Positions 12,384 to 12,564 of a DNA stretch of 12,564 bases are shown here, one piece after another. Source of the DNA: Candidatus Woesearchaeota archaeon CG10_big_fil_rev_8_21_14_0_10_32_24 (GTDB lineage: Archaea > Nanobdellota > Nanobdellia > Woesearchaeales > GW2011-AR9); assembly GCA_002763025.1 (NCBI GenBank), contig PCYG01000036.1:1-12564 (forward strand), written 5' to 3'. The position numbers and the translations under genes were made by a program. The notes under the pieces were generated by a model. It worked only from the letters and a program-made list of their open reading frames with translations. It did not search any database and was not told where the DNA came from. How positions within the stretch are numbered: the stretch's first letter is position 1; every line of letters begins with the position of its first letter.

Positions 12384-12413
12384 AGCGGTCCCTCACAGGG
12401 CCACAACGCTTTT
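12384..12413. repeat. GC-rich hairpin downstream of tRNA-Ser
   Basis: AGC (12384-12386) pairs with GCT (12408-12410), enclosing GG-(T)-CCCT/AGGG-CC (12387-12393 with 12397-12402) around a CAC loop, and TTTT follows. The stretch is clearly richer in G and C than the coding regions. It may be a terminator hairpin or part of an inserted element's end. Confidence 0.4.
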
Positions 12414-12539
12414 AAACGGATTTCTCGGAGGAATATAATATGGGAATCCACAACTATGACCGAAAGTATCTTCAAGTGATTTTAAATATACGCTGATTTC
12501 ATCATCCATTGCACCAATAATGCCTATTTTCTTTGTCAT
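12393..12539 (-). pseudogene. Truncated N terminus resembling 5'-methylthioadenosine/SAH nucleosidase
   Basis: The frame starts MTKKIGIIGAMDDEISVYLK, which closely follows the conserved opening of MTA/SAH nucleosidases (IGIIGAMxxEI). Similarity lasts about 25 residues (to about 12465). The remaining 23 residues, ending at a stop at 12393, lack the expected FYxG...GxGKV continuation in any frame. A purine-rich GGAGAT lies upstream of the ATG. It looks like a gene start cut off by a rearrangement, insertion or assembly join. The match is short, so the family call is moderate. Confidence 0.45.
12440..12496 (+). pseudogene. Possible truncated N terminus of a tyrosine recombinase (integrase)
   Basis: A canonical GGAGG (12427-12431) stands 8 nt before an ATG whose frame reads MGIHNYDRKYLQVILNIR and then stops. 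IHNYDxxY is, to my recollection, a frequent opening of archaeal tyrosine integrases. These use tRNA genes as attachment sites, and a tRNA-Ser ends 78 bp upstream. The frame breaks where the antisense nucleosidase fragment begins, so it would be a remnant. With 18 residues this remains tentative. Confidence 0.3.
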
Positions 12540-12564
12540 TTTCTAATATCTCCGTTTCACCATG

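Noticed and set aside
1..12564. CRISPR arrays, rRNA genes or prophage modules
   Set aside because: No regularly spaced repeats, no rRNA-like sequence and no structural phage genes were seen. The only mobile signs are the element at 9138-9433 and the fragments after tRNA-Ser.

Overview
The window is AT-rich, gene-dense archaeal chromosome. Signs of an archaeon are an Orc1/Cdc6 replication initiator, the termination nuclease aCPSF1 (FttA), a proteasome beta subunit with a threonine-exposing propeptide, an intron-containing tRNA-Ser(UGA), and TATA boxes about 24-27 bp upstream of most start codons, which implies mostly leaderless mRNAs. Several small unrecognised proteins and the tight, often 3'-overlapping gene packing look like a DPANN-type lineage (Woesearchaeota or Pacearchaeota-like). 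That placement is an inference and was not tested.

Positions 1-2808 hold four genes of unknown function in two convergent pairs: a soluble protein facing a small basic protein, and a small four-CxxC zinc-binding protein facing a large two-pass, cysteine-rich surface protein. The two middle genes diverge from one symmetrical TATA element. Positions 2910-7176 hold housekeeping genes: seryl-tRNA synthetase (serS), orc1/cdc6, NAD(P)HX epimerase (nnrE), a PIN-like nuclease-fold protein and a divergent PAP2 (DUF212) membrane protein. Positions 7320-12212 hold an endonuclease-type mutL, proteasome beta (psmB) and aCPSF1. Positions 12262-12362 are tRNA-Ser(UGA) with an 18-nt intron. It is followed by a compositionally different tail that seems to contain two broken gene starts: an integrase N terminus and an antisense MTA/SAH nucleosidase N terminus.

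Two regions deserve most attention. (1) Between mutL and psmB, positions 9146-9425 form a 280-bp non-coding element. It has perfect 12-bp terminal inverted repeats starting GTAA, flanked by perfect 8-bp direct repeats (TTTAACCC). This is the signature of a transposed, non-autonomous element (MITE-like). Removing it and one repeat copy restores an ordinary intergenic spacer of about 98 bp. The element sits just upstream of the psmB TATA box, and its interior folds into an elaborate RNA-like structure with a GC-rich GUAA-capped tip. (2) The leader of the aCPSF1 gene contains a 17-bp duplication of its own translation start. The duplication creates a 16-codon upstream ORF and two mutually exclusive hairpins that compete for one GTTTGCC strand; one of them would cover the aCPSF1 start codon. 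Since aCPSF1 is itself an RNA-binding ribonuclease, this looks like a possible autoregulatory switch.
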